From positions 1-64,000 of the forward strand of contig JBGSNZ010000040.1 in the NCBI GenBank assembly GCA_041739345.1: a stretch of DNA of 64,000 nt, read 5' to 3'. The notes under the pieces are model-generated. The model was not told the origin of the DNA. It saw only the letters and a list, made by a program, of their open reading frames with translations, and ran no database searches. The position numbers and the translations under genes are program-made. The DNA is from DIGJ01 sp041739345. GTDB lineage: Bacteria > Bacillota > Clostridia > Lachnospirales > Lachnospiraceae. Within the stretch, counting starts at the first letter, position 1, and each line of letters opens with the position of its first letter. Below are positions 1 to 7,467 of the stretch, one piece after another.

Positions 1-183
1 ATCGATGTCGGGTAGCATGATGTCGAGAACAATAACATCCGGCTGGAACTCTCGACAAACGACAAGCGCATCTTGCCCGGTATATGCTTTTCTGATATTT
101 CTAAAACCTTCTCTATTCAATACTTCTTCAAGTAAAACCACAATGTCTCGTTCATCATCTACCAATAATATTTTATCCATCAT
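1..183 (-). CDS. response regulator, receiver domain (partial)
   Basis: This is the first 61 codons of a two-component response regulator, cut by the left edge of the window. The translation begins MMDKILLVDDERD and contains the acidic pair (DD) and the phospho-acceptor region VIVLDIMLPDI of a CheY-like receiver, so the missing part should carry a DNA-binding output domain. The start at 183 is set by AGGAGGT at 191-197, seven nt upstream. It is transcribed away from the attachment site at 407 and lies on the ICE side of that site, so it is probably element cargo. Together with a sensor kinase outside the window it may control a resistance or transport module. I see nothing that ties it to VanR or another named regulator. 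Confidence 0.85.
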   Translation of the reverse strand, partial: MMDKILLVDDERDIVVLLEEVLNREGFRNIRKAYTGQDALVVCREFQPDVIVLDIMLPDID

Positions 184-257
184 TTCGATCACCTCCTAGT
201 GTTTCTTCGTTATATAATTTTCGCTTCGATTTGCTATGTCATCTATATTTCCCTCTA

Positions 258-297
258 AAAATCAGGGCAAAAAACGGCCATTTTTCAGCCTGATTTT
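258..297. terminator. hairpin in the ICE end
   Basis: Inverted repeat AAAATCAGG (258-266) and CCTGATTTT (289-297), followed by a short T-rich stretch. It lies between the response regulator promoter region and the integrase tail and could end integrase transcription once attP is rebuilt. A second perfect inverted repeat, AAACCACAA-CATA-TTGTGGTTT, lies at 316-337, 70-90 bp from the att core, where integrase arm or accessory sites would be expected. Apart from these two repeats I see nothing in 184-344. Confidence 0.45.
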
Positions 298-344
298 TGC
301 CCATTTTTCGCTACAAAACCACAACATATTGTGGTTTGAGTGCT

Positions 345-406
345 CTATTTTTCGTTTATACCACAACTTGTCATCAGAATCACAGTTTCAACGGTATTAC
401 CAAAGA
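345..406 (-). pseudogene. displaced C-terminal tail of the ICE serine recombinase
   Basis: Read on the minus strand in phase with the recombinase codon interrupted at 44009, this stretch gives about 20 residues (VFGNTVETVILM...) and then TAG at 345-347. The NTVETV-type ending resembles the C-terminus of many clostridial large serine recombinases (recollection, not a search). Joined to codon 541 of the recombinase it would make a 561-residue protein. It is therefore read as the part of the integrase gene separated from its body by recombination at the core. Confidence 0.65.
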
Positions 407-414
407 CCCACAAA
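407..414 (+). other. attachment-site core, left copy (CCCACAAA)
   Basis: The 8-bp CCCACAAA marks the switch from integrase-tail sequence on the left to rumA coding sequence on the right. Its reverse complement, TTTGTGGG, lies at 44002-44009 at the matching switch point. Identity ends on both sides of the 8 bp. That is typical of serine-integrase attL/attR pairs, which share only a short core. Confidence 0.65.
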
Positions 415-768
415 GCTCCAGACAGCTATATTAATGTAACCGTAGCCTTTGGTCACGGTGATGGAATGATACCATTAGATGATATCGACACTATTCATAA
501 TAAGCTTACCCTTAATAATATAGCTCAACGGGCAGAAGCATACAAGCCAAAACCACTAAGTACTTACAAAATGCTTCAAGAATATATTCTTGAAAAATAT
601 AGCTTCAAAGTTCACACGGCATACATTGCCGAAGTAAAACGTGGCTTAGGTTTGCACATGTACGATGCTCCCAATGCTGTTGAAACACTAAAGCAACCAA
701 GAAAACACCCCACTCCTATTCAAGTAGATGCTATCAAAGATGCACTAACTCATTTTAATATCATATAA
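407..768 (+). pseudogene. displaced 3' end of rumA (C-terminal extension)
   Basis: Open reading frame in phase through the core: the His-Lys pair of the core, then APDSYINVTV and about 107 more residues, ending ...DALTHFNII. It has no start codon or ribosome site of its own; upstream in the same frame is integrase-end sequence. I recognise it as the C-terminal extension often found on clostridial 23S rRNA uracil methyltransferases, after the GHVETCVLLSHK motif that ends the 45-kb rumA fragment here. Fusing it to that fragment would give a protein of about 668 residues. It lies in opposite orientation to the rest of rumA, 43.6 kb away, so a simple insertion does not explain it. Confidence 0.7.
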
Positions 769-844
769 CATGCAATTGTAGATAAAAATTTAATTGCTTA
801 AAAATAAAACGAAAAAATCCTATAGTTTGAAATATAAAAAATAG

Positions 845-2461
845 TTATAATCTAGGTGTTTCATTCTTATGCTTTCGAGAGCATTTATTAACATGTATAT
901 AAAGATTTTGCAATAAATTAATGCTTGTTAATATAGATTCACCTTGATTTAATTTTTTAACCTGCTTAATAGCGTGTTCATCTAAGTGATTTTGAATTGT
1001 TTTTAATTCATCATTATGTGTAAGTCGATGAATTATCAATGTCCCTACTTGCCCAAGAAGAACCGGAGAAACATCTTGAGGATTTTGAGTTGTCAGGAAT
1101 AAAAAAATTCCTTTTTTTCTTCCTTCTCTGGCAACCATTGTTAATCCACTATGATATTCGGTTTCAACGTATGGCGAACGAGTATAACGATGAACCTCAT
1201 CAATAAACATAACAAATGGCAGATTGTCTTTTTGATTAATAACATAATTACTAATTAAATCAACAATCATACCACCAATTCCATCACCAGTTCCTATTTG
1301 AGAAGTATTAATATACAAACTACTAGTAGGTGTTGTCAAAAAAGCATCAATTTCCGTTAGAAGATTCAAGGCACCCGGAACTCCACTAAAAAAATCAAGG
1401 AAGCTTGTATTTGCTAACTGATAATTTACCTTTTGAACTAAATAACTGTTCGTATTTGCCCTAAATGTGTCATATACATACTGACCCTGGGTAGCTCTAT
1501 TAGAAGATTCTACAACAGATTCAGCAGCTATTTGCTCTGGCAATAAGGATATATTAAAGGCTTTATCTTGTGCCCTAATTGTTGATAAATTTTGTTGAAC
1601 GCATTGAATATTTTCACCATCCTTTTTATAGATGGTATTATCGCCAATTTTATTCTGATAGCGCAATGAACGTATCGCTTCTGACAATACCGCGCTTTGT
1701 GTATTTCCGTTCGTTTCAAATAATATTGACCATTGCTGCATGGAAATTTCTCCAACCGATAGTATAGTATCAAGACCTAGGTTTAATTTTTTAACTTCTT
1801 GGTCATAAAAAGCTTCATCATATTCACCAGTAGGATCAATAATCAATAGTTTTTTTTGACTTTTTATTAACTTATCAAGTATTGATAATGCAGATGTGGA
1901 TTTTCCGCTATTAGTAGTTCCAACAGCCATTAAGTGTCTGTCAAATAGTGTATTTGCTTTCAGTGTAACTGTCTGATCTCTAAGATTTAAAAATGTAGCA
2001 AATGGGGGTAAACTATCATCGTCATTCTTTCTTATTTCAATAGATTCCATATATTTTTGAATAATAACTTCATTCGCAATATATGTTTTATCCGTAATTC
2101 CTACGGTCAAAAACTCAGGTAACCTAAATATGCTATCACCATATTTCATTAAGCCGATAATATCAACACATATTTCAGGATAAACACTTTCAGGTTTTCC
2201 TTCATTTATGGAATCATGCATATTTACAGTATTTGAAATTTTGGATTGAAAAACTTCTCCCAAAAATAATCCTTGAGTAGAATCAATTAAAACAAAATAA
2301 TTAATTGTATTAGGTATTAATGATTCATTCTTAATTTTTCGATGAGACAAAAGCGATAAATTTTCGACTTGTATTACACTATTACCACGAAAAACTTGAG
2401 AAATTCTTCCAAGATAAAAATTATTTTTGTCGATTGTATTGTAAAAATTATCTATCACCAT
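845..2461 (-). CDS. herA: HerA-type ATPase of a SIR2-HerA (Nezha) defence system
   Basis: A hexameric HerA/FtsK-superfamily ATPase of about 538 residues. It has an N-terminal HAS-barrel-like region, Walker A GTTNSGKS (about residues 181-188), LLIIDPTGEYDE just after it, Walker B VMFIDE (about 416-422), and the REGRKKGIFLFLTTQNP sensor region typical of HerA. I start it at ATG 2461: AGGTG lies 7 nt upstream, inside the end of the SIR2 gene. A GTG at 2470 is an alternative. It follows the SIR2 gene with the stop codon overlapping the translation signal, so the two are co-translated. In known SIR2-HerA pairs the ATPase assembles with the NADase and the complex blocks phage growth by NAD depletion and/or DNA cleavage. 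Function here is inferred from family and context. Confidence 0.85.
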   Translation of the reverse strand: MVIDNFYNTIDKNNFYLGRISQVFRGNSVIQVENLSLLSHRKIKNESLIPNTINYFVLIDSTQGLFLGEVFQSKISNTVNMHDSINEGKPESVYPEICVDIIGLMKYGDSIFRLPEFLTVGITDKTYIANEVIIQKYMESIEIRKNDDDSLPPFATFLNLRDQTVTLKANTLFDRHLMAVGTTNSGKSTSALSILDKLIKSQKKLLIIDPTGEYDEAFYDQEVKKLNLGLDTILSVGEISMQQWSILFETNGNTQSAVLSEAIRSLRYQNKIGDNTIYKKDGENIQCVQQNLSTIRAQDKAFNISLLPEQIAAESVVESSNRATQGQYVYDTFRANTNSYLVQKVNYQLANTSFLDFFSGVPGALNLLTEIDAFLTTPTSSLYINTSQIGTGDGIGGMIVDLISNYVINQKDNLPFVMFIDEVHRYTRSPYVETEYHSGLTMVAREGRKKGIFLFLTTQNPQDVSPVLLGQVGTLIIHRLTHNDELKTIQNHLDEHAIKQVKKLNQGESILTSINLLQNLYIHVNKCSRKHKNETPRL

Positions 2462-2462
2462 A

Positions 2463-3671
2463 TTATTCACCTAAATATTCTGTTAGATTAGAATTCATAG
2501 TAGCCTTTAAAAATGCGATTTGATAATTTTGTTCCATTAAAGTTAACAATTCATTCCAATTTTTAGTGTTTTGCTTAATATTAAAATCACTTACTAAAGT
2601 AGATAATCCTTTGTTATGCGTAATCGCTTGTGTTATCATTTTAGATATATGTGTATCCAAAAAGCTAAAACCCGTTGTTATTAATAATGTATTTGGGCGT
2701 TTTAACAACTCTTGAAATTTCGTAAAAAGCTCAAAATAGGGTTCTTGATAACTTTGCATGTATTTATTTGAACTTGGAAAAATCATAATAGGTGTAACAA
2801 TAGTACTTTTGTCTTTTCTACGAATTCCCAATTCATCACGTTCCCAGGTTAGTGAGCCATGAATTTTTAAAAGACTTAATATATTTTTTTTATATTCTAG
2901 TTCCTTTGTTTTTACATTTTCAATATCTTTAACTAAATTCCATTCAAACATATTACTATCAAAATAAGGCTTATGAGAGAATGAAAATCCATCCATGACC
3001 GTAAAACCTATACTTTCAGCTGCATCTTCAAAAAGAGTATCATAATTTGTTGTTACAATTGTTAATTTGCTTGGAGACTTAACTTTATTAGCTAGTGTAT
3101 TAATGAATGCCGCATGTTTAAGTTTTTCTTTATTAAAATCGTAACTTGTATTATTTCTAATAAGTTGAAAAATTTTATCCTTGGATTTTTGATATTTTTC
3201 TTTAATTTCATCAGGTACATAATTTTCAAAAGTTATTAAATTTGATAAAAAATCTTCAAGATTGAAATCAGGGTTAAAAACTTTTTTTTCACCATCACTG
3301 TCGATTTCCACAGAAACATCGTATTTACTTTCTTTGGCTAAATCTTGTAGTGAAAAAAAACTGGTATCACTGTCTAACTCACTTTTAATATCTTGAGCAA
3401 GCATAAATACTGTTTTCCCAAAATCTTTGTCGATACCTTCTTCAGTAGAGACAACAGAAGCTCCGGCACCAGCAAGAATAATAATATTGTCAAATGACCG
3501 ATGAATAAATCCAGAGACTTCCTGTTTTATAAAAGATCTAAACTCACTCAAAGAGATATCAGCGGTTGTTTCAGGGTTTTTTAATATTTGATCATTTCTA
3601 AAAAATTGCGTGTCTTCTTCTGATGCTAATATTACACTTGATGAAATATAAAACTCATCTTTGCTTGTCAT
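2463..3671 (-). CDS. SIR2-family NADase of a SIR2-HerA defence system
   Basis: A 402-residue SIR2-like protein. The NAD-binding LAGAGAS motif lies at residues 66-72, TTNYDTLFE at 207-215 supplies the Asn-Tyr-Asp motif, and KIHGSLTW at 269-276 carries the presumed catalytic His271. TGFSFLDTHI near 333-342 is the closing SIR2-fold segment. These are the hallmarks of prokaryotic defence SIR2 NAD hydrolases rather than deacetylases. ATG 3671 has GGGGGTG six nt upstream. The herA gene follows with overlapping signals, and this order (sir2 then herA) is that of Nezha-type systems. It lies between the displaced rumA 3' end and the ICE partition genes, so whether it is ICE cargo or chromosomal depends on how the rearrangement is read. 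Confidence 0.85.
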   Translation of the reverse strand: MTSKDEFYISSSVILASEEDTQFFRNDQILKNPETTADISLSEFRSFIKQEVSGFIHRSFDNIIILAGAGASVVSTEEGIDKDFGKTVFMLAQDIKSELDSDTSFFSLQDLAKESKYDVSVEIDSDGEKKVFNPDFNLEDFLSNLITFENYVPDEIKEKYQKSKDKIFQLIRNNTSYDFNKEKLKHAAFINTLANKVKSPSKLTIVTTNYDTLFEDAAESIGFTVMDGFSFSHKPYFDSNMFEWNLVKDIENVKTKELEYKKNILSLLKIHGSLTWERDELGIRRKDKSTIVTPIMIFPSSNKYMQSYQEPYFELFTKFQELLKRPNTLLITTGFSFLDTHISKMITQAITHNKGLSTLVSDFNIKQNTKNWNELLTLMEQNYQIAFLKATMNSNLTEYLGE

Positions 3672-3827
3672 TTAATCACCCCCGTATGTATTATTAAGAA
3701 AATTATACCATAATTATATGTCAAAAACTATAAGAATCAGTTATTAGGGCGAGATTTGTAAATTAATTATATGCTACCAAATATGCACTTGCTTTTTTGA
3801 AGAAATACAAAACTAAATATGGATATG

Positions 3828-3862
3828 AAAATTGCTTCTTATTTTTTAAGGGGCAATTTTTT
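3828..3862 (+). terminator. intrinsic terminator upstream of parA
   Basis: AAAATTGC and GGCAATTTTTT form a stem followed by a T tract. A second, weaker repeat (TCAACTT/AAGTTGG, about 3874-3889) precedes TTATTTTTGACCCAAAATCGAAAGGAGG, the leader of parA. Both terminators of the herA-sir2 region and an attenuator for the ICE operon are possible readings. Confidence 0.5.
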
Positions 3863-3925
3863 ATATATACCAGTCAACTTTAAGTTGGCTTATTTTTGAC
3901 CCAAAATCGAAAGGAGGAACAAAAC

Positions 3926-4747
3926 TTGAACGCAAAAGTAATAGCCATCGCTATGCAAAAAGGCGGTGTCGGCAAAACAACCACTTGTGCCAACTTAGGC
4001 ATCGGGCTTGCGCAGGAGGGCAAAAAGGTTTTAATTGTGGACAGTGACCCACAAGGCTCGTTGTCTATCAGTTTAGGACACCCACAACCCGACAATATTC
4101 CTACCACCCTTGCAACCGTTATGGGCAAGGTAATCAACAATACCCCACTGGAATACAAAGAGGGTATCATCTCCCACCCCGAGGGTGTGGACTTGCTCCC
4201 TGCCAACATTGAGCTTTCCGGCGTGGAGGTATCCCTCATCAATGCCATGAGCAGAGAAACAATTCTCAAGCAGTATCTTGATACAGTAAAAAAGGACTAT
4301 CAATATATCCTACTTGATACGCAGCCCTCTTTGGGTATGCTCACCGTCAACGCACTGGCGGCGGCAGACAGCGTAATCATTCCTGTACAGGCTCAATATT
4401 TACCTGTAAAGGGCTTAGAACAGCTTTTACAGACCATCAACAAGGCGCGTAAGCAGATAAACCCCAAGCTAACCATAGACGGTATTCTGCTGACAATGGT
4501 AGATAACCGTACCAACTTTGCAAAGGACATTAGCACCCTGCTTCGTGACACCTATGGCAGTAAAATCAAGGTGTTTGCTACGGACATTCCCCATTCAGTG
4601 CGAGCTGCCGAGATTAGTGCCGAGGGTAAGAGCATTTTTGCTCACGACCCCAAAGGCAAGGTTGCCGAAAGTTACCGAGAATTGACAAAGGAGGTGTTGC
4701 AAATTGAAAAGCTCCGCCAAAAACATAAATCTGACATCGGTAGATGA
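3926..4747 (+). CDS. parA: ParA/Soj-type partition ATPase
   Basis: A 273-residue ParA ATPase that heads the conserved backbone of Tn1549-type ICEs. The deviant Walker A motif QKGGVGKTT is at residues 11-19, followed by LIVDSDPQGS and LLDTQPSLG. With the adjacent ParB it should stabilise or position the element. The start is TTG 3926: AAGGAGG (3911-3917) is eight nt upstream, and TTG starts recur in this element (parB, virB4, DUF4315). The 3' end overlaps parB by 44 bp, so the two are translationally coupled. Confidence 0.9.
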   Translation: MNAKVIAIAMQKGGVGKTTTCANLGIGLAQEGKKVLIVDSDPQGSLSISLGHPQPDNIPTTLATVMGKVINNTPLEYKEGIISHPEGVDLLPANIELSGVEVSLINAMSRETILKQYLDTVKKDYQYILLDTQPSLGMLTVNALAAADSVIIPVQAQYLPVKGLEQLLQTINKARKQINPKLTIDGILLTMVDNRTNFAKDISTLLRDTYGSKIKVFATDIPHSVRAAEISAEGKSIFAHDPKGKVAESYRELTKEVLQIEKLRQKHKSDIGR

Positions 4748-5630
4748 TTTATTTTCCACCGAGGAAAGCAGAGCCGATGCAGGCAGAGAAAAGGTTATGG
4801 AGATAGCCTTGACAGAGCTGTTTCCATTCAAAGACCACCCCTTTAAGGTAAAAGACGATGAAGCAATGGCAGACACCGCCGAAAGTATTAAGGAATACGG
4901 TGTGCTTGTTCCTGCAATCGCCCGTCCCCGTGACGAGGGCGGCTATGAGCTTGTAGCCGGACACCGAAGACACAGGGCAAGCGAACTGGCAGGGCTTGAA
5001 ACAATGCCTGTCATTGTCCGTAATTTAGATGATGATGCCGCCACCATTATTATGGTAGACAGCAACTTGCAGAGAGAAAACATGCTGCCGAGTGAGCGAG
5101 CCTTTGCATATAAACTGAAGTTAGATGCTATCAAACGGCAAGGGGAACGGACGGATTTAACTTCTCGCCAAGTTGGCGAGAAGTTGTTGAGCGTGGAAGA
5201 ACTTGCAAAAAATGCTCCTGACAGTCAACGACAAATACACCGATATATCCGTCTTACTGAGCTTATTCCCGAACTTCTTGACATGGTAGACGATAAGAAA
5301 ATCGCCTTTAACCCTGCTGTGGAGCTGTCCTATCTAAAGCCCGAGGAACAAACGAATTTGCTTGAAGCAATGGATATGGAACAGGCAACCCCCTCTCTTT
5401 CACAGGCTCAAAGGCTAAAAAAGTTCAGTACCGAGGGCAAATGTACCCTTGAAGCCATGTGTGCCATTATGAGCGAGGAAAAGAAAGGCGAACTCGACAA
5501 GGTAACGCTTACGAGCGATAAACTCCGCAAATATTTTCCAAAGTCATATACACCTCAAAAAATGGAGGAAACCATACTGAAGCTACTGGAAACTTGGCAT
5601 AAAAAGCGTACCCAACAGCAGGAGCGATAA
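4704..5630 (+). CDS. parB: ParB/Spo0J-type partition protein
   Basis: A 308-residue ParB. The N-terminal nuclease-like domain contains GYELVAGHRRHRASEL, the arginine-rich ParB box, followed by PVIVRNLDDDAATIIMVDSNLQRE and a helix-turn-helix region around residues 130-200. It binds centromere-like sites and works with ParA. TTG 4704 is preceded by AAAGGAGGTG at 4687-4696 and lies inside the end of parA. Near 5164-5181 the gene contains a strong inverted repeat (TTCTCGCCAAGTTGGCGAGAA), possibly an RNA hairpin or a ParB site. Confidence 0.9.
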   Translation: MKSSAKNINLTSVDDLFSTEESRADAGREKVMEIALTELFPFKDHPFKVKDDEAMADTAESIKEYGVLVPAIARPRDEGGYELVAGHRRHRASELAGLETMPVIVRNLDDDAATIIMVDSNLQRENMLPSERAFAYKLKLDAIKRQGERTDLTSRQVGEKLLSVEELAKNAPDSQRQIHRYIRLTELIPELLDMVDDKKIAFNPAVELSYLKPEEQTNLLEAMDMEQATPSLSQAQRLKKFSTEGKCTLEAMCAIMSEEKKGELDKVTLTSDKLRKYFPKSYTPQKMEETILKLLETWHKKRTQQQER

Positions 5631-5661
5631 GGCATAAGCCGCGCGGAAAGGAAGTGAGGAA

Positions 5662-6546
5662 ATGGCTGTGTGCAGAATAGAAAAGACAAAGGATTACACC
5701 GTTATGGCAAACCACCATTTACGCAACAAAGAACTTTCGCTCAAAGCAAAGGGCTTGCTGTCCCTTATGCTGTCACTCCCCGAGGATTGGGATTACACAG
5801 TAAAAGGGCTTGCTTATATCTGCAAGGACGGAATAGACAGCATCAACGGTGCGATTAAGGAACTGGAAACCACAAGATATATGAGCCGTCAGCGTGTCAG
5901 AAATGACAGAGGTCAGCTCACCACCACGGAATATACTATCCGTGAATATCCTTTGGAATGTGATACCCCTGCCCAGGGTGAACCTTTACAGGAAAAACCT
6001 ATATGGGAAAATCCAACACAGGCTGTGCCTATACAGGAAGAACCCCACCAATTAAATACTTATTTACAAACTATTGATAAATCAAAAAAAGATTTATTAA
6101 ATACAGAAACATCAAATCCTTATCAATCTTATCCTTACGGACAACCGCCACGCACAGGATATGATGGGATTGGATGCGATGGCTATGAAGAAATAAAGCA
6201 AACGGTCTATGAGAATATTGAGTACGAGCATTTTAAGCAGCACGGCAAAATCGGTATGCGTGAGCGTTTAGACGAAGTAGCCGACATCATCATCGAAACT
6301 CTGTGTTCCACCAAGGACACCATCAACATTGCCGGAGAGGATTACCCGGCAAGGCTTGTTAAAGACAAGATGCTGAAAATCACCTCGTCCCATATCGAGT
6401 ATGTGTTTGAGTGCTTAGACAAAAACACCACCTATGTGCGGAACATCAAGCGGTATTTACTTGCAACGCTGTTTAATGCACCATCTACCATAGACAGCTA
6501 CTATGCCGCTTTAGTCAATCACGATTTATACAGCCCAGCTCGTTAG
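5662..6546 (+). CDS. replication initiator-like protein (helix-turn-helix, DUF6017 type)
   Basis: A 294-residue protein starting MAVCRIEKTKDYTVMANHHLRNKELSLKAK. This N-terminal winged-helix module is shared by RepA_N-like initiators and phage/ICE replication organisers. A Gln/Pro-rich linker (about 105-160) leads to a C-terminal domain with YEHFKQHGK...ADIIIETLC...VKDKMLKI, which I recognise as the ICE DUF6017-type domain. It follows parAB and probably starts autonomous rolling or theta replication of the excised circle. ATG 5662 has GGAAGTGAGG upstream. A terminator follows immediately. Confidence 0.75.
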   Translation: MAVCRIEKTKDYTVMANHHLRNKELSLKAKGLLSLMLSLPEDWDYTVKGLAYICKDGIDSINGAIKELETTRYMSRQRVRNDRGQLTTTEYTIREYPLECDTPAQGEPLQEKPIWENPTQAVPIQEEPHQLNTYLQTIDKSKKDLLNTETSNPYQSYPYGQPPRTGYDGIGCDGYEEIKQTVYENIEYEHFKQHGKIGMRERLDEVADIIIETLCSTKDTINIAGEDYPARLVKDKMLKITSSHIEYVFECLDKNTTYVRNIKRYLLATLFNAPSTIDSYYAALVNHDLYSPAR

Positions 6547-6580
6547 GCACTTTGTAAAAAAATTTGCAGAGTGCTTTTTT
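6547..6580 (+). terminator. intrinsic terminator / attenuator cassette
   Basis: GGCACT...AGTGC stem with an A-rich loop and T6, then CATACCCAAAAATGAAAGGAG leading straight into the next gene. The same layout (hairpin, T tract, CCCAAAA-like spacer, AAAGGAG) recurs at several module starts of the element. Confidence 0.7.
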
Positions 6581-6610
6581 CATACCCAAAAATGAAAGGA
6601 GATATTGAAT

Positions 6611-6955
6611 ATGAGAAAACCAATGGCTTACATCACCGCCGCTTGGAGTAACAACGAATTTGAAGTAACCGAAACAGCGGCTAAATATTGTAGAAAACTC
6701 TATGAAGCAGGTTATACACCCATTTGCCCACCCCTTTATCTACCCCTGTTCCTATGCGACCAAGTGCCACAGGAACATAAGGACGGAATTGATATGGCAA
6801 GAGATATGCTTCGCCGTGCAAGGGTGCTTGTAGTTTGTGGCAGTGTCGTAGATGAAAATGTTAAAAATGACATTGCTATCGCCCAAAGGCTGAATATCAC
6901 CGCCACTACCCTTGAGGGTATTTTGACCGTCAAGGGGCAAGGCAGAGAGGAATAA
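6611..6955 (+). CDS. DUF4406/nucleoside deoxyribosyltransferase-like protein
   Basis: A 114-residue protein with a Rossmann-like nucleotide-binding look: MAYITAAWS at the start, YTPICPPLYLP, HKDGIDMARDMLRRARVLVVCG, then NDIAIAQRLNI. This pattern fits the small DUF4406/nucleoside 2-deoxyribosyltransferase-like fold carried by many Tn1549-type ICEs. The substrate is unknown. I choose ATG 6611 because AAAGGAG (6595-6601) is nine nt upstream; a TTG at 6605 is too close to the ribosome site. It lies between the replication module and the coupling-protein module. Confidence 0.7.
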   Translation: MRKPMAYITAAWSNNEFEVTETAAKYCRKLYEAGYTPICPPLYLPLFLCDQVPQEHKDGIDMARDMLRRARVLVVCGSVVDENVKNDIAIAQRLNITATTLEGILTVKGQGREE

Positions 6956-6990
6956 TGTACCCCGAAAAATCGTGAAAGGAGGGATTTTTC

Positions 6991-7467
6991 ATGCAGGAAG
7001 ATGTGGAACAAAGAACCGTTGCTCTTGCTATCAGTGCAAGCAAGCTCACCGGCAGAGAGCTGAAAAAAGCTATCGTCAAGCTGCTTGCACACTTAAAGGA
7101 TAATCAAAACCACCCCTCTATCCCACAGGGGAAACAGTCAGTAAAGCAGCTTGCAGGACAAGGGCAAGGCATGAGCAGCATTGAAATTACCGACCGAAAT
7201 ATAAAAGATTTTGAGCGTGTGGCAAAGAAATATGGTGTGGACTTTGCTGTGATGAAAGACAAGCACGAAATACCACCGAAATATGTGGTGTTCTTTAAGA
7301 GCAAAGATGCCGATGGCATTACCAATGCCTTTAAGGAATACACCACAGATATGGTGAAAAAGGCTGCTCGCCCGTCTGTGCTTGCAGAGCTTAGAAAACT
7401 TGCAGAGCTTGCGAAAAATACCGTTATGCAAAAGGTAAAACACAAAGATAAGGAGCAGAGTCTATGA
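6991..7467 (+). CDS. PcfB/DUF3801 family transfer protein
   Basis: A 158-residue DUF3801 protein, the family of PcfB. PcfB acts as an accessory substrate-recognition partner of the type IV coupling protein in Gram-positive conjugation. The family signature region TGRELKKAIVKLLAHLK is at about residues 19-35, followed by GMSSIEITDRNIKDFERVAKKYGVDFAVMKDK. GAAAGGAGG precedes ATG 6991. Its last codons overlap the coupling protein gene by 4 bp (ATGA), as expected for partners. Confidence 0.85.
   Translation: MQEDVEQRTVALAISASKLTGRELKKAIVKLLAHLKDNQNHPSIPQGKQSVKQLAGQGQGMSSIEITDRNIKDFERVAKKYGVDFAVMKDKHEIPPKYVVFFKSKDADGITNAFKEYTTDMVKKAARPSVLAELRKLAELAKNTVMQKVKHKDKEQSL

Noticed and set aside
1..183. 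VanR-type regulator of a Tn1549 vanB operon
   Set aside because: The visible residues are those of a generic receiver domain and do not match VanR as I know it; no van genes are in the window.
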